In this document: positions 33,154 through 41,661 of the stretch, one piece after another | How positions within the stretch are numbered: position 1 is the stretch's first letter | How the letters are laid out: every line of letters starts with the position of its first letter | NCBI RefSeq assembly: GCF_001439695.1 | Contig: NZ_JYLL01000017.1 | Span: 1-64,000 of the forward strand | Length of the DNA: 64,000 nucleotides | From: Pseudomonas veronii | Lineage (GTDB): Bacteria; Pseudomonadota; Gammaproteobacteria; Pseudomonadales; Pseudomonadaceae | Direction: 5' to 3' | Translations under genes and position numbers: made by a program | Notes under the pieces: model-generated | Told to the model about the DNA's origin: nothing | What the model saw: the letters and a program-made list of their open reading frames with translations, nothing else | Databases searched by the model: none

Positions 33154-34028
33154 GGTTTGCCCAACGCGGCGCACAGGGTGTTGAGGTTGTATTCGAACAG
33201 CCCGAGAAAGGTGCTGGCCGGGCCTTCTGCGGCGAGGGCGTCGGAATACAGCGTGCCGCCGATCTGCGCGCCGCTTTCGCTGGCGATCTGTTTGAGCAGG
33301 CGCGAGTCCTTGATGTTTTCAATGAACACGGCTTTGACCTTATCCTTGCGGATCTGAGTGATCAGCGCGGCGACTTCGGCGGCGGAAGGCTCACGCTCGG
33401 TGGACAAACCCTGAGGCGCGAGGAACTGGATGCCATAGGCCTGGCCCAGGTAGCCGAACGCGTCATGGGAGGTGACGATGCGGCGGTTGCCCGCTGGCAG
33501 TGCGCCGAACTTGGCCTTGGCCTCGGCGAGCAAGCGGTAGATGTCTTTCAGGTACGCCTGGCTGTTGCGCAGGTAGTCGGCCTGGTTGGCCGGGTCGGCG
33601 GCCACCAGCGCCTTGGTGATGTTGTTCACATAGATTTCGGCGTTGGCCAGGTTATGCCAGGCGTGCGGGTCCGGGATGGTTTCGCCGTCTTCTTCCATGG
33701 TGTGGGAGATCACGCCTTTACTGGCGGTAACCACGGTGGCGCGGGTCTCGGTGCTGGTCACCAGGCGGTCCAGCCACGGCTCGAAGCCGAGGCCATTTTT
33801 AATGATCAGCTTGGCCTTGAGCAGCGCCTTGGCGTCGTCCGGGGTCGGCTCGTAGGTATGAGCGTCGGCGTCGGGGCCGACCATGTTGCTGATCTGGATG
33901 TGTTCGCCACCGATCTGGTGGGTAATGTCGTCGAGAATACTGAAGCTGGTCACCACCTGGAGTTTGTCGGCGGCCTGGGCCATGGACAACGGCAGTAGCA
34001 GACTGAACAACACGAGTAGAGCACGCAT
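33150..34028 (-). CDS. Zinc/metal ABC transporter, periplasmic binding protein (ZnuA/AztC-like)
   Basis: A protein of 292 residues with a signal peptide (MRALLVLFSLLLPLSMAQA, cleavage near AQA-ADK). It is a cluster A-I metal-binding protein: metal ligand regions DAHTYEPTPDDAK, DPHAWHN, an internal TSHDAFGYLGQAYGI and a late TLYSDAL. The long His-rich loop of classic ZnuA is absent, so it is closer to AztC or MntC types. ATG 34028 has GAGGTG 7 bases upstream; longer open frames run into the permease gene. It is fourth in the folE2 operon, with the permease and ATPase before it, and its stop overlaps the carbonic anhydrase start. Confidence 0.9.
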   Translation of the reverse strand: MRALLVLFSLLLPLSMAQAADKLQVVTSFSILDDITHQIGGEHIQISNMVGPDADAHTYEPTPDDAKALLKAKLIIKNGLGFEPWLDRLVTSTETRATVVTASKGVISHTMEEDGETIPDPHAWHNLANAEIYVNNITKALVAADPANQADYLRNSQAYLKDIYRLLAEAKAKFGALPAGNRRIVTSHDAFGYLGQAYGIQFLAPQGLSTEREPSAAEVAALITQIRKDKVKAVFIENIKDSRLLKQIASESGAQIGGTLYSDALAAEGPASTFLGLFEYNLNTLCAALGKP

Positions 34029-34039
34029 CGGGAGACACC

Positions 34040-34906
34040 TCATTGGGATGACAGCAAGGGCGGGCGGCGCAGCAAGCCATGCACCGGACCGAAGATCACG
34101 GACAGCAGGTACCCACCGCCAGCCACCAGCACAATCGCCGGGCCGCTGGGCAGTGAGTAGTAGAACGACAGCAACAAGCCAAGCCACACCGACAGGCATC
34201 CCAGCACTGCCGATACCGCAATCAGCACCGGCAAGCGCCGGCTCCAGAAGCGGGACGCGATGGCCGGCAACATCATCAAACCCACCACCATCAGCGCGCC
34301 GATGGCTTGGAAACCGATCACCAGGTTCAGCACCACCAGGGTCAAAAACAGCCCGTGGGCCAATGGGCCGAGGCGGCTGACGGTTTGCAGGAACAGCGGG
34401 TCGAGGGTGTCCAGCAGCAGCGGTTTATAGATCAGCACCATGGCGACCAGGCTGAAACCGGAGACCCAGAGCATGCCGGTCAAGGTGGTTTCGTCGACGG
34501 CCAGGGCCGAGCCGAACAGCAGGTGCAGCAGGTCCAGGCGCTTGCCGGCAAGGCCGAGGATCAGCACACCGGCGGCGAGGGAGATGGGGTAGATGGCGGC
34601 CAGGCTGGCGTCTTCGCGCAGGCCGGTGCGACGGGTGATCCACGCGGCCAACCCCGCCATGCTCAGGCCGGCGCCGAGGCCGCCGATGGTCAGCGCGGGC
34701 AGGCTCAGGCCGGCGAACCAGAAACCCAGGGCGGCACCGGGCAGGATGCCGTGGGCGACGGCGTCACCGATCAGGCTCATGCGCCGCAGGATCAGGAACA
34801 CCCCCAGCGGCGCGGTGCTGCAAGCGAGCACCAGGCCGCCGATCAAGGCGCGGCGCATGAACACGAAGTCGAGAAACGGCATCCACAGGTGGGCGGTGAA
34901 GTGCAT
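34040..34906 (-). CDS. Zinc/metal ABC transporter, permease (ZnuB-like)
   Basis: A protein of 288 residues of the ABC-3 permease family with about eight or nine membrane segments. The family landmark LRRMSLIGDAVAHGILPGAA at about 41-60 includes the EAA-like contact loop, and GFQAIGALMVVGLMMLPAI lies in the C-terminal half. The start codon shares one base with the stop of the ATPase gene (TGATG). It delivers metal from the binding protein to the cytoplasm, and the operon context points to zinc. Confidence 0.92.
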   Translation of the reverse strand: MHFTAHLWMPFLDFVFMRRALIGGLVLACSTAPLGVFLILRRMSLIGDAVAHGILPGAALGFWFAGLSLPALTIGGLGAGLSMAGLAAWITRRTGLREDASLAAIYPISLAAGVLILGLAGKRLDLLHLLFGSALAVDETTLTGMLWVSGFSLVAMVLIYKPLLLDTLDPLFLQTVSRLGPLAHGLFLTLVVLNLVIGFQAIGALMVVGLMMLPAIASRFWSRRLPVLIAVSAVLGCLSVWLGLLLSFYYSLPSGPAIVLVAGGGYLLSVIFGPVHGLLRRPPLLSSQ

Positions 34907-35574
34907 CAGGCCACCTGCATGTGCAGTTGCGGGCGGATCAGTTCTTTGCTCGGCCCGAACCGGCAGCCCGTGCTTTTGATCTGCACCACTTGCTGGGTGT
35001 GTTGACGCACGGAGGCCAAGTCATGACAGACCACGACCACCGTGCGGCCCTCGTCATGCCAGGCGTGGATATGTTTCCAGCACAGGGCCTGGCCGTCTTC
35101 GTCGAGGGCGGCGTGGGGTTCGTCGAGCAGCAACACCGGCGCTTCGGCCAGGCTCATGCGGGCGAGCAGGGCGCGTTGCAGTTCGCCGCCGGACAAGGCC
35201 ATCAACGGGCGCTGTTCCAGGCCGCTGAGGCACCAGTCTTCCAACACGGCGTGCAGGCGTTCGCTGCGTTGTTGCGGGGTGAGTCGGGTGCCCCAGAAAC
35301 CGGCGGCGACCAGCTCTTGCAAGCTGATGGGGAACTGCCGATCGAGGTGTTGTTGCTGGGGCAGGAAGGACACGCCGCCGCGACGCGGCACATCCACGCG
35401 GATTTTGCCCGCCAGCGGTTTTTGCAGGCCGGCGATGACTTTGAGCAGGCTGCTTTTACCGCAGCCGTTGGGGCCGATCACACCAGTAAGGCTGCCGGTT
35501 TCCAGGGTGAAGTCCACGGCGGGTGTCAGGGGTTGGCCGGGGGCACCCCAGCGCAAAGCGGTGCAGGTGATCAT
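34906..35574 (-). CDS. Zinc/metal ABC transporter, ATPase (ZnuC-like)
   Basis: A protein of 222 residues with Walker A GPNGCGKSS, Q-loop LPQQQHLDRQFP, signature LSGGELQRALLARM, Walker B VLLLDEP and the switch VVCHD. ATG 35574 overlaps the folE2 stop (ATGA). It powers the permease encoded next. A separate znuCB-zur locus would normally exist elsewhere in Pseudomonas, so this is an additional zinc importer embedded among zinc-sparing enzymes. Confidence 0.93.
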   Translation of the reverse strand: MITCTALRWGAPGQPLTPAVDFTLETGSLTGVIGPNGCGKSSLLKVIAGLQKPLAGKIRVDVPRRGGVSFLPQQQHLDRQFPISLQELVAAGFWGTRLTPQQRSERLHAVLEDWCLSGLEQRPLMALSGGELQRALLARMSLAEAPVLLLDEPHAALDEDGQALCWKHIHAWHDEGRTVVVVCHDLASVRQHTQQVVQIKSTGCRFGPSKELIRPQLHMQVA

Positions 35575-36461
35575 GCTGAGTGTCTCGTCCAACGGCTTTC
35601 AGCCACGGCATCGTGCGCGTGCAGGCTTTCGGCGTGGATCACTTTGAGGTGGAAGGCTTGGACGGCATCCGAGCGTTTCAAGGCGAGGTTCAAGCGGCGG
35701 GCGGCGTCTTCGCAGAACATCAGGTTCTGTCCGTTGGCCAGGGCGAAGGCTTGTTCGTCCGCACGTTTCACCGCGGTTTGCACGGCGGTGCCGAGGGCGG
35801 CTTCGGCGGTATTGATCAACTCGGTCAGCGCCAGCTGCTCGCCGCGCAACTGGACGCGCAGTTGCGCGCTGCTGCGCTGGCTGTGGGGCGTGGCGACGAT
35901 GCCGTTGGCGCTGCCGAGCCAGGTCAGCACATCGGCGTGCTGCAACGGCGTGTTGCCGAAATCTTCGAGAAATTGCTGCTGAATCAACTGCCTGGCGAGG
36001 GCCGCCGAGCACGGGCAGGTTGAGGAATAAGTCACCTCAATGTTTAGTTCCACGTGGAACATCTGGTTTTCCACGCGCGCTTCGATACTCACCGGGTAGC
36101 CCTTCCAGCCAGCCAGTGGGCTGACCAATGCCGGGCGCTTGAGCAGCAGATCGGTGTGGATACGCAGGTAGGCGTTATTAGATAAACCTTCATGACTGTC
36201 GAGAAAACGCTGCAGTACCTTACGCAGAAGTGCCGGAGTCAGTGGCTGCTGGTCGAGCATCTCCAGCGCCAGGTACAGGCGCGACATATGAATGCCACGG
36301 GCGGCACCGTCGTCCAGGCTGACGCCGGCATCGGCCGTGGCGGCGAGGCGTTGGTCGTCGATCAAAATAGGCAAGGCGATGCCGCACATGCCCACCCAAT
36401 CGAGCGGCAAGGCTTGGCGTGAAGCCTGCGCGGCGATATCCGGCAGAGTCAGCGCATTCAT
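35571..36461 (-). CDS. folE2: GTP cyclohydrolase IB (zinc-independent)
   Basis: A protein of 296 residues of the COG1469 family. It makes dihydroneopterin triphosphate from GTP for folate and queuosine synthesis without needing zinc. The conserved cysteine lies in YSSTCPCSAALARQ, with GVSLDDGAARGIHMSRLYL earlier and NLMFCEDAARRLN near the C terminus. I chose ATG 36461 (MNALTLPDIAAQ), which matches the start of Pseudomonas FolE2 proteins; the open frame reaches 36494 but would run up to the Zur-like box. It is the first gene of the six-gene zinc-starvation operon. Confidence 0.93.
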   Translation of the reverse strand: MNALTLPDIAAQASRQALPLDWVGMCGIALPILIDDQRLAATADAGVSLDDGAARGIHMSRLYLALEMLDQQPLTPALLRKVLQRFLDSHEGLSNNAYLRIHTDLLLKRPALVSPLAGWKGYPVSIEARVENQMFHVELNIEVTYSSTCPCSAALARQLIQQQFLEDFGNTPLQHADVLTWLGSANGIVATPHSQRSSAQLRVQLRGEQLALTELINTAEAALGTAVQTAVKRADEQAFALANGQNLMFCEDAARRLNLALKRSDAVQAFHLKVIHAESLHAHDAVAESRWTRHSA

Positions 36462-36494
36462 GAGCAGGTCCATCGTTGGCGATAAAAAAGACAT

Positions 36495-36507
36495 GTTATA
36501 TTATAAC
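36495..36507. promoter_or_regulatory. Zur-type operator between folE2 and the amidase gene
   Basis: GTTATATTATAAC is a perfect 6-1-6 palindrome with the GTTATA half-site of proteobacterial Zur boxes. It lies between divergent genes known from P. aeruginosa to be zinc-starvation genes. The same half-sites recur at 38237-38249. Zinc-loaded Zur would block both directions. Confidence 0.85.
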
Positions 36508-36590
36508 TATTGAGTCGACGATGAATTTTCTGCTCCGGCCTTTTTTCAGTCATGTCGAGTAAGGACGCTCCTTTATTTGCGGTATTTGTC

Positions 36591-37793
36591 ATGCACAGAC
36601 GTCAGCTCCTCAACCTGCTCCTGGTCAGCCCGCTGTTCACCTTGCCCTTCACCGCGTCGGCCACGCAGATTCGCAACGCCCGCCTGTGGCGCTCGGACGA
36701 CAAGCTGCGGCTGGTGTTCGACCTCAGTGGCCCGGTGAACTACAAGACTTTTTCCCTGACCGCGCCGGAACGCCTGATCATCGACCTGAGCGGCGCCGGG
36801 CTCAGTGGCGACTTCTCTCAGTTGGTCTTGAAAAACAGCGGGATCACCTCGATTCGCTCTGGGCACTTCGGCAAGGCGGATACGCGCATCGTGCTGGACC
36901 TCGCCACACCGATGCAGCTCACCAGCTTTTTGTTGCCGCCCCAGGATGGGCAAGGGCACCGCCTGGTGCTTGATCTCACCAGCGCCACCCAGGTGCCTCA
37001 CCCGATAGCGGCCGCACCCCGGCCGCTGGTCGACAGGGCGCACCCCAAGCGCGACATCATCGTGGTGGTCGACCCCGGCCACGGCGGCAAGGACCCCGGC
37101 GCTATTGGTTCCAAGGGCCAGCGCGAAAAAGACGTGGTGCTGTCCATTGCCCAATTGCTGGCCAAACGCTTGAAGCGCGAGAAAGGTTTCGATGTGAAGC
37201 TGGTGCGCAACGATGACTTCTTCGTGCCGCTGCGCAAGCGCGTGGAGATCGCCCACAAACACAACGCCGACATGTTTATCTCGGTGCATGCGGATGCGGC
37301 ACCACGGATCAGCGCGTCGGGGGCTTCGGTGTATGCCTTGTCCGAAGGCGGTGCCACCTCGGCCACGGCGCGGTTCATGGCGCAACGGGAAAACGGCGCC
37401 GACCTGCTGGGCGCCACCAGTCTGCTGAACCTCAAGGACAAGGACCCGATGCTGGCCGGGGTAATTCTCGACATGTCGATGAACGCCACCATCGCTTCCA
37501 GCCTGCAACTGGGCAGCTCGATCCTGGGTAGCCTGGAAGGCATCACCTCGTTGCATCAGAAGCGTGTGGAACAGGCCGGGTTCGCGGTGCTCAAGTCACC
37601 GGATGTACCGTCGATCCTGGTGGAGACCGGGTTTATCTCCAATGCGCGGGACAGTGCGCGGCTGGTCACGGCGCGGCATCAACAGGCGGTGGCGGAGGGT
37701 TTGTTCGCCGGCCTGCAGCGCTATTTCCAGAAGAACCCGCCGGTGAACAGCTACATGGCTTGGGTCCAGGAACAGAAACACAACCAGGCCTAA
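36591..37793 (+). CDS. amiA: N-acetylmuramoyl-L-alanine amidase, zinc-starvation linked
   Basis: A protein of 400 residues. The signal peptide MHRRQLLNLLLVSPLFTLPF has a twin arginine, so Tat export is possible as for E. coli AmiA and AmiC. An AMIN septum-targeting domain (about 27-125) is followed by an Amidase_3 catalytic domain with VDPGHGGKDPGAIG, FISVHADAA and ILVETGFISN, which provide the zinc ligands. It cleaves the amide between MurNAc and the stem peptide during cell separation. The frame is open from ATG 36552, but MHRR at 36591 gives a normal signal peptide; neither has a strong ribosome site. It corresponds to P. aeruginosa PA5538. Why a zinc enzyme is induced at low zinc is not clear. 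Confidence 0.88.
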   Translation: MHRRQLLNLLLVSPLFTLPFTASATQIRNARLWRSDDKLRLVFDLSGPVNYKTFSLTAPERLIIDLSGAGLSGDFSQLVLKNSGITSIRSGHFGKADTRIVLDLATPMQLTSFLLPPQDGQGHRLVLDLTSATQVPHPIAAAPRPLVDRAHPKRDIIVVVDPGHGGKDPGAIGSKGQREKDVVLSIAQLLAKRLKREKGFDVKLVRNDDFFVPLRKRVEIAHKHNADMFISVHADAAPRISASGASVYALSEGGATSATARFMAQRENGADLLGATSLLNLKDKDPMLAGVILDMSMNATIASSLQLGSSILGSLEGITSLHQKRVEQAGFAVLKSPDVPSILVETGFISNARDSARLVTARHQQAVAEGLFAGLQRYFQKNPPVNSYMAWVQEQKHNQA

Positions 37794-38158
37794 CAGCCGG
37801 TCACACGGCTGCAGGTGAACGTGGCGCTGGCGCCACCGGAGCTGGAAAACCGGTTGATTGTGGTCCAGCCCACACGCCGCGTGTAGCCGACCCACGCTTC
37901 ACCGTCCGAGGCCAAGCCGGTGAAGAACGTCAGTTGCCCGTAGCGGCTGTTGGTTTGTGCCCAATAGCGCCTGCCGATCGCCTCGAAACCGCGCAGATAC
38001 GTGGTGCTGCCAACCGTCGCCACGCTGTAGGCATTGCCCAGCGGATCGACGCAGGCCAGCAGGTTGGCGCTGCGCGTGCAATTGGCCGACAGGCTCGGCA
38101 CTTGGGCGCCGGCCTGGGTCGTGATGAGCAACAGCAGGCTGCACAGTAGATATTTCAT
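37790..38158 (-). CDS. Small exported protein of the zinc-starvation cluster
   Basis: A protein of 122 residues with a signal peptide (MKYLLCSLLLLITTQAGA). The mature part has four cysteines (NCTRSANLLAC and TFTCSRVTGC, near its start and end), likely two disulfides, and aromatic-rich segments such as RRYWAQTNSRYGQLTFF and GEAWVGYTRR. I do not recognise the family. GAGAAG just precedes ATG 38158. It starts 78 bases from the second Zur-like box and is divergent from zigA, so it is probably induced with the zinc regulon. Its stop overlaps the amidase stop by 4 bases. The enormous frame extending upstream is the shadow of zigA. Confidence 0.78.
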   Translation of the reverse strand: MKYLLCSLLLLITTQAGAQVPSLSANCTRSANLLACVDPLGNAYSVATVGSTTYLRGFEAIGRRYWAQTNSRYGQLTFFTGLASDGEAWVGYTRRVGWTTINRFSSSGGASATFTCSRVTGC

Positions 38159-38236
38159 AGGCTTCTCGATGTAGACAGGCGCCAGCATTGCTCCGTTGGT
38201 CATGATGAGCAAGCGGGGGATTGGCTTATTTGTGTT

Positions 38237-38249
38237 GTTATAATATAAC
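38237..38249. promoter_or_regulatory. Zur-type operator upstream of zigA
   Basis: TGTTATAATATAACA (38236-38250) is a perfect 15-base palindrome, GTTATA-A-TATAAC at its core. It lies between the small exported protein gene and zigA and can serve both. Confidence 0.88.
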
Positions 38250-38296
38250 ATTAAGTACAGCCCGGCTTGAACGGGCGGCCTGATGAGAATGACCTG

Positions 38297-39505
38297 ATGC
38301 CCAATCGTCTCCCCGTTACCGTGTTGTCCGGCTTTCTCGGCGCCGGTAAAAGTACGCTGCTCAACTATGTCCTGCGCAACCGCGACAACCTGCGGGTGGC
38401 GGTGATCGTCAACGACATGAGCGAAATCAACATCGACGGCGGCGAGGTGCAGCGCGACGTCACCCTCAACCGCGCCGAAGAAAAACTGGTAGAGATGAGC
38501 AACGGCTGCATCTGCTGCACCTTGCGTGAAGACCTGCTCGAAGAGGTCGGAAAACTCGCCAGGGACGGTCGCTTCGATTACCTGTTGATCGAATCCACCG
38601 GCATCTCCGAGCCGTTGCCCGTGGCCGAAACCTTCACCTTTCGCGATGAAAACGAGCAGAGCCTGGCCGATATTGCGCGCCTGGACACCATGGTCACCGT
38701 GGTCGACGGCATGAACTTCCTGCTCGACTACCAGGCCGCCGAAAGCCTCGCGTCGCGGGGCGAAACCCTTGGCGAAGAAGACGAACGCTCGATCACCGAC
38801 CTGTTGATCGAGCAGATCGAATTTGCCGACGTCATCCTGATCAGCAAAATCGACCTGATCGGCCGCCACGAGCGTGAGGAACTGATGGCCATCCTCGAAC
38901 GCCTGAATGCCCAGGCCGAGATCATTCCGATGGTCATGGGCGAAGTGCCGCTGAACAAAATCCTCAACACCGGCCGCTTCGACTTCGAACGCGCCGCCCA
39001 GGCCCCCGGCTGGCTGCAGGAATTGCGCGGCGAGCATGTGCCGGAAACCGAAGAGTACGGCATCGCCTCCACGGCTTACCGCGCGCGCCGTCCGTTCCAT
39101 CCGCAGCGCTTTTTCGAGTTTATCGACCGCCCTTGGGTGAACGGCAAACTCCTGCGCTCCAAGGGCTTTTTCTGGCTGGCCAGCAAGCCGCAGGACGCCG
39201 GCAGTTGGTCCCAGGCCGGCGGCCTGATGCGCCATGGCTTTGCCGGACGTTGGTGGCGTTTTGTGCCGAAAAGCCAGTGGCCGCAGGACGAAGAAAGCGT
39301 CGCCGCGATCATGGGCCACTGGCAAGCAAGCACCGGCGATTGCCGTCAGGAACTGGTGTTCATCGGGCAGAACATCGACTTCGCGCAGATGCGTACCGAA
39401 CTGGACGCCTGCCTGCTGACCGATGAAGAAATGGCCCTGGGCGTCGACGCATGGCGCTTGCTGGCCGATCCTTTTGGCCCTTGGTATGAAGAGGCGGCCG
39501 CCTGA
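38297..39505 (+). CDS. zigA: COG0523 (CobW-type) GTPase, zinc chaperone
   Basis: A protein of 402 residues: P-loop GFLGAGKSTLLNY at about 10-22, the metal-binding motif CICC in NGCICCTLREDLLEE, the switch ESTGISEPLPVAE, the guanine-specificity region SKIDLI, and a C-terminal CobW_C domain ending in WYEEAA. Such GTPases hand zinc to client proteins under shortage (ZigA, ZNG1). ATG 38297 (MPNRLP) is chosen over an ATG ten codons upstream because GAG lies 9-12 bases before it. It begins 47 bases after the Zur-like box and its stop overlaps the start of the next gene (TGATG). Confidence 0.93.
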   Translation: MPNRLPVTVLSGFLGAGKSTLLNYVLRNRDNLRVAVIVNDMSEINIDGGEVQRDVTLNRAEEKLVEMSNGCICCTLREDLLEEVGKLARDGRFDYLLIESTGISEPLPVAETFTFRDENEQSLADIARLDTMVTVVDGMNFLLDYQAAESLASRGETLGEEDERSITDLLIEQIEFADVILISKIDLIGRHEREELMAILERLNAQAEIIPMVMGEVPLNKILNTGRFDFERAAQAPGWLQELRGEHVPETEEYGIASTAYRARRPFHPQRFFEFIDRPWVNGKLLRSKGFFWLASKPQDAGSWSQAGGLMRHGFAGRWWRFVPKSQWPQDEESVAAIMGHWQASTGDCRQELVFIGQNIDFAQMRTELDACLLTDEEMALGVDAWRLLADPFGPWYEEAAA

Positions 39506-40149
39506 TGCTGGCACCGCTCATCCCCCTGCGCCCGGTGATCCGCCAGACCTGCGGCGACACCCCGCTGGCGCTGTCCGAGATTCTCGAAGACGGCGTCAAC
39601 CTGGCGCTGTGGCAGCGCCAATTGCCGTTGCACATCGCCGAGTTCGGCGCCTTGCTGGTGGCGCTCGACGAGCCGTTGGCCGAGTCGCTGGTCATCGAGT
39701 TGGCCAGCGACGACGCGGTGCCGAACGTGCAGGGATTAGCCGCCTGCTGCCGCGATCTTGAGGGTTACGAAGGGTTTATCGCCGATGTGTCGTGGCTGAT
39801 CGGCGCGTTTGCCTGCCTGCTTGGCGCCCGTCGGATCGGCGTGCGTTTGCGCCTGTTGGACAAAGCCATGTGCCCGCGCTTTCACGTCGACCATGTGCCC
39901 GTGCGCCTGATCACCACCTATGCCGGCATCGGCAGCCAATGGTTGCGCGAAGGCGTGATGGACCGCCGCCAGTTGGGCCAGGCGGATGCCGAGCCCAGCG
40001 AGCGTATCGAGCAGATTCACTGCGGCGAAGTGGCGTTGCTCAAAGGGACGAAGTGGCATGGCAACGAAGCTCACGGCCTGATTCACCGCTCGCCGCAGCT
40101 TAAAGCCGATGAGCGACGGTTAATTCTGACGCTGGATTGGCTGGCATAA
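39505..40149 (+). CDS. DUF1826 protein
   Basis: A soluble protein of 214 residues. Family features visible are DVSWLIGAFACLLGARRIGVRLRLL in pieces, CPRFHVDHVPVRLITTYAG with a His-x-Asp-His cluster, and IHCGEVALLKG. The HVDH motif in a beta-rich context suggests a cupin-like metal centre, which is inference. The gene is translationally coupled to zigA (one shared base) and precedes a second COG0523 gene, an arrangement kept in P. aeruginosa (PA5534 region). It is probably a client or helper of these zinc chaperones. Confidence 0.88.
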   Translation: MLAPLIPLRPVIRQTCGDTPLALSEILEDGVNLALWQRQLPLHIAEFGALLVALDEPLAESLVIELASDDAVPNVQGLAACCRDLEGYEGFIADVSWLIGAFACLLGARRIGVRLRLLDKAMCPRFHVDHVPVRLITTYAGIGSQWLREGVMDRRQLGQADAEPSERIEQIHCGEVALLKGTKWHGNEAHGLIHRSPQLKADERRLILTLDWLA

Positions 40150-40181
40150 CCGCGTAGGATCAAACGCTCTACACGGCTTGA

Positions 40182-41156
40182 ATGATGCCCTCTATGCTGC
40201 AGAACATTCCTACTCATGTGATTGCCGGGCCCCTGGGCGCCGGCAAGACCAGCCTGATCAAACACCTGCTCGCCCAACGCCCGGCCAACGAGCGCTGGGC
40301 GGTGTTGATCAACGAATTCGGGCAGATCGGTCTGGATGCGGCCTTGCTGACCCAGGCCGACGACGGCATTGCCCTGGGCGAAGTGGCGGGTGGCTGCTTG
40401 TGCTGTGTGAATGGTGCGCCGTTCCAGGTCGGACTGGGTCGCTTGCTGCGTAAGGCCAAGCCGGACCGCCTGTTTATCGAGCCTTCGGGGCTCGGGCACC
40501 CGGTGCAGGTGCTCAAGCAATTGCGCGAGGCGCCATGGCAGGATGTGCTCGCGGTTCAGCCCTGCGTGCTGGTGCTGGATGCGCAAGCCCTGGCGGCGGG
40601 CAAACCATTGCCGGAGGCGCAGCGCGAAGCACTCGCCAGCGCCGGCCTGTTGGTCCTGAACAAGGATGAGACGTTGGACGCCGCACAGCGCGAGGCGATC
40701 GAACGACAGTTAGTCGAGGTTCCGTTTTACTGGACGCGTCAGGCGCAATTGCCACTGCAGCTTTTGCCAGGCCTGAACGCACAGGCTGCAGCGGCTGTGG
40801 ATAACTTCGTGGCGTCCAAAGGCGTGGCGCAAATGCCGGCGGTGTGGAGCGATCCTGCGTTGCCGATCTGCTTGAGCCAGGCCCAGGAGGGCGGCTGGAG
40901 CATCGGTTGGCGCTGGCATCCGAGCCAGTCATTCGATCACCAGCGCCTGGCGCAATGGCTGACACACCTGGATTGGCGCCGCGCCAAACTGGTTATCCAC
41001 AGCACCGACGGCTGGATCTCCGGCAACGCTGTGGATAACAGCCCACTCGTCTGGCAACCCAGCGAATGGCGGCGTGATTCGCGTATCGAACTGATTTTCA
41101 GCGCGCCACAGGACGTGGCCGCGCTACAGCAGGCGCTGGCCGCCTGCCGTCATTGA
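40182..41156 (+). CDS. Second COG0523 (CobW-type) GTPase
   Basis: A protein of 324 residues: P-loop GPLGAGKTSLIKHLL near the N terminus, INEFGQIGLDAALL, the CxCC metal motif in GGCLCCVNG, FIEPSGLGHP, the nucleotide-base motif LNKDE, and a short C-terminal CobW_C domain. It is smaller than ZigA, lacks acidic inserts, and is related to PA5532. It starts 32 bases after the DUF1826 gene with no promoter seen between, so it should be part of the zinc-induced transcript. ATG 40182 or 40194 are both possible starts. Its stop overlaps that of the convergent DUF3301 gene by 7 bases. Confidence 0.9.
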   Translation: MMPSMLQNIPTHVIAGPLGAGKTSLIKHLLAQRPANERWAVLINEFGQIGLDAALLTQADDGIALGEVAGGCLCCVNGAPFQVGLGRLLRKAKPDRLFIEPSGLGHPVQVLKQLREAPWQDVLAVQPCVLVLDAQALAAGKPLPEAQREALASAGLLVLNKDETLDAAQREAIERQLVEVPFYWTRQAQLPLQLLPGLNAQAAAAVDNFVASKGVAQMPAVWSDPALPICLSQAQEGGWSIGWRWHPSQSFDHQRLAQWLTHLDWRRAKLVIHSTDGWISGNAVDNSPLVWQPSEWRRDSRIELIFSAPQDVAALQQALAACRH

Positions 41157-41542
41157 CGGTGCTTGGCGTGGTCCTGGCGCCACTGGCTGAGTTCGATCAC
41201 GTCGGCGCTGGGTAGCGGCGTCTTGATTTCGAACGGGTAGGGCGCCAGTTCGATCTGCGCGCTGTGGGCGCCGAACTGGGTGATGGTCCCGGGGTGGCGG
41301 GTTTCGCCGGTCACGGTGAATTCGAAATTGTAGATGCGCGCCAGGCGTCGCCGTCCTTTGGCATCCTTCACAAAACCGATGCGTTTCAGGGCCACGGCAC
41401 CGTCGAGCAACTCGATATCGAGCTTGGCGCAATGCTGCTTGACCCGCTCCAACGCGCGCTCGCGCAGGCCGTGGTTGTGCCATACCCAGGCGGCGCCGGT
41501 CGCCAGCAGCATCAACACGAAGATGTTTCCCAGGGTCAGCAT
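41150..41542 (-). CDS. DUF3301 membrane-anchored protein
   Basis: A protein of 130 residues: a single N-terminal membrane helix (IFVLMLLATGAAWVW), then the DUF3301 pattern GLRERALERVKQHCAKLDIE, LLDGAVALKRIGF, RLARIYNFEFTVTGE and a Pro-rich C terminus with IELAPYPFEI. The small domain probably faces the periplasm or cytoplasm as a monotopic protein; its function is unknown. It is convergent with the COG0523 gene and divergent from pdxY. Confidence 0.9.
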   Translation of the reverse strand: MLTLGNIFVLMLLATGAAWVWHNHGLRERALERVKQHCAKLDIELLDGAVALKRIGFVKDAKGRRRLARIYNFEFTVTGETRHPGTITQFGAHSAQIELAPYPFEIKTPLPSADVIELSQWRQDHAKHRQ

Positions 41543-41661
41543 GCGAAAAAAACTCCAACGAAGTGAGAGCAGCTTAACTGTGTCGTTAGCCTGTCGTACA
41601 GGCTGTGTTTGGTCGCATACTGCGCGACCAGAATTTCAATGGTTTTACGGAAATCCCCTGC

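Noticed and set aside
38159..39514. Upstream continuation of the small exported protein frame to 574 residues.
   Set aside because: It lies antisense to zigA, and a signal peptide begins at 38158.
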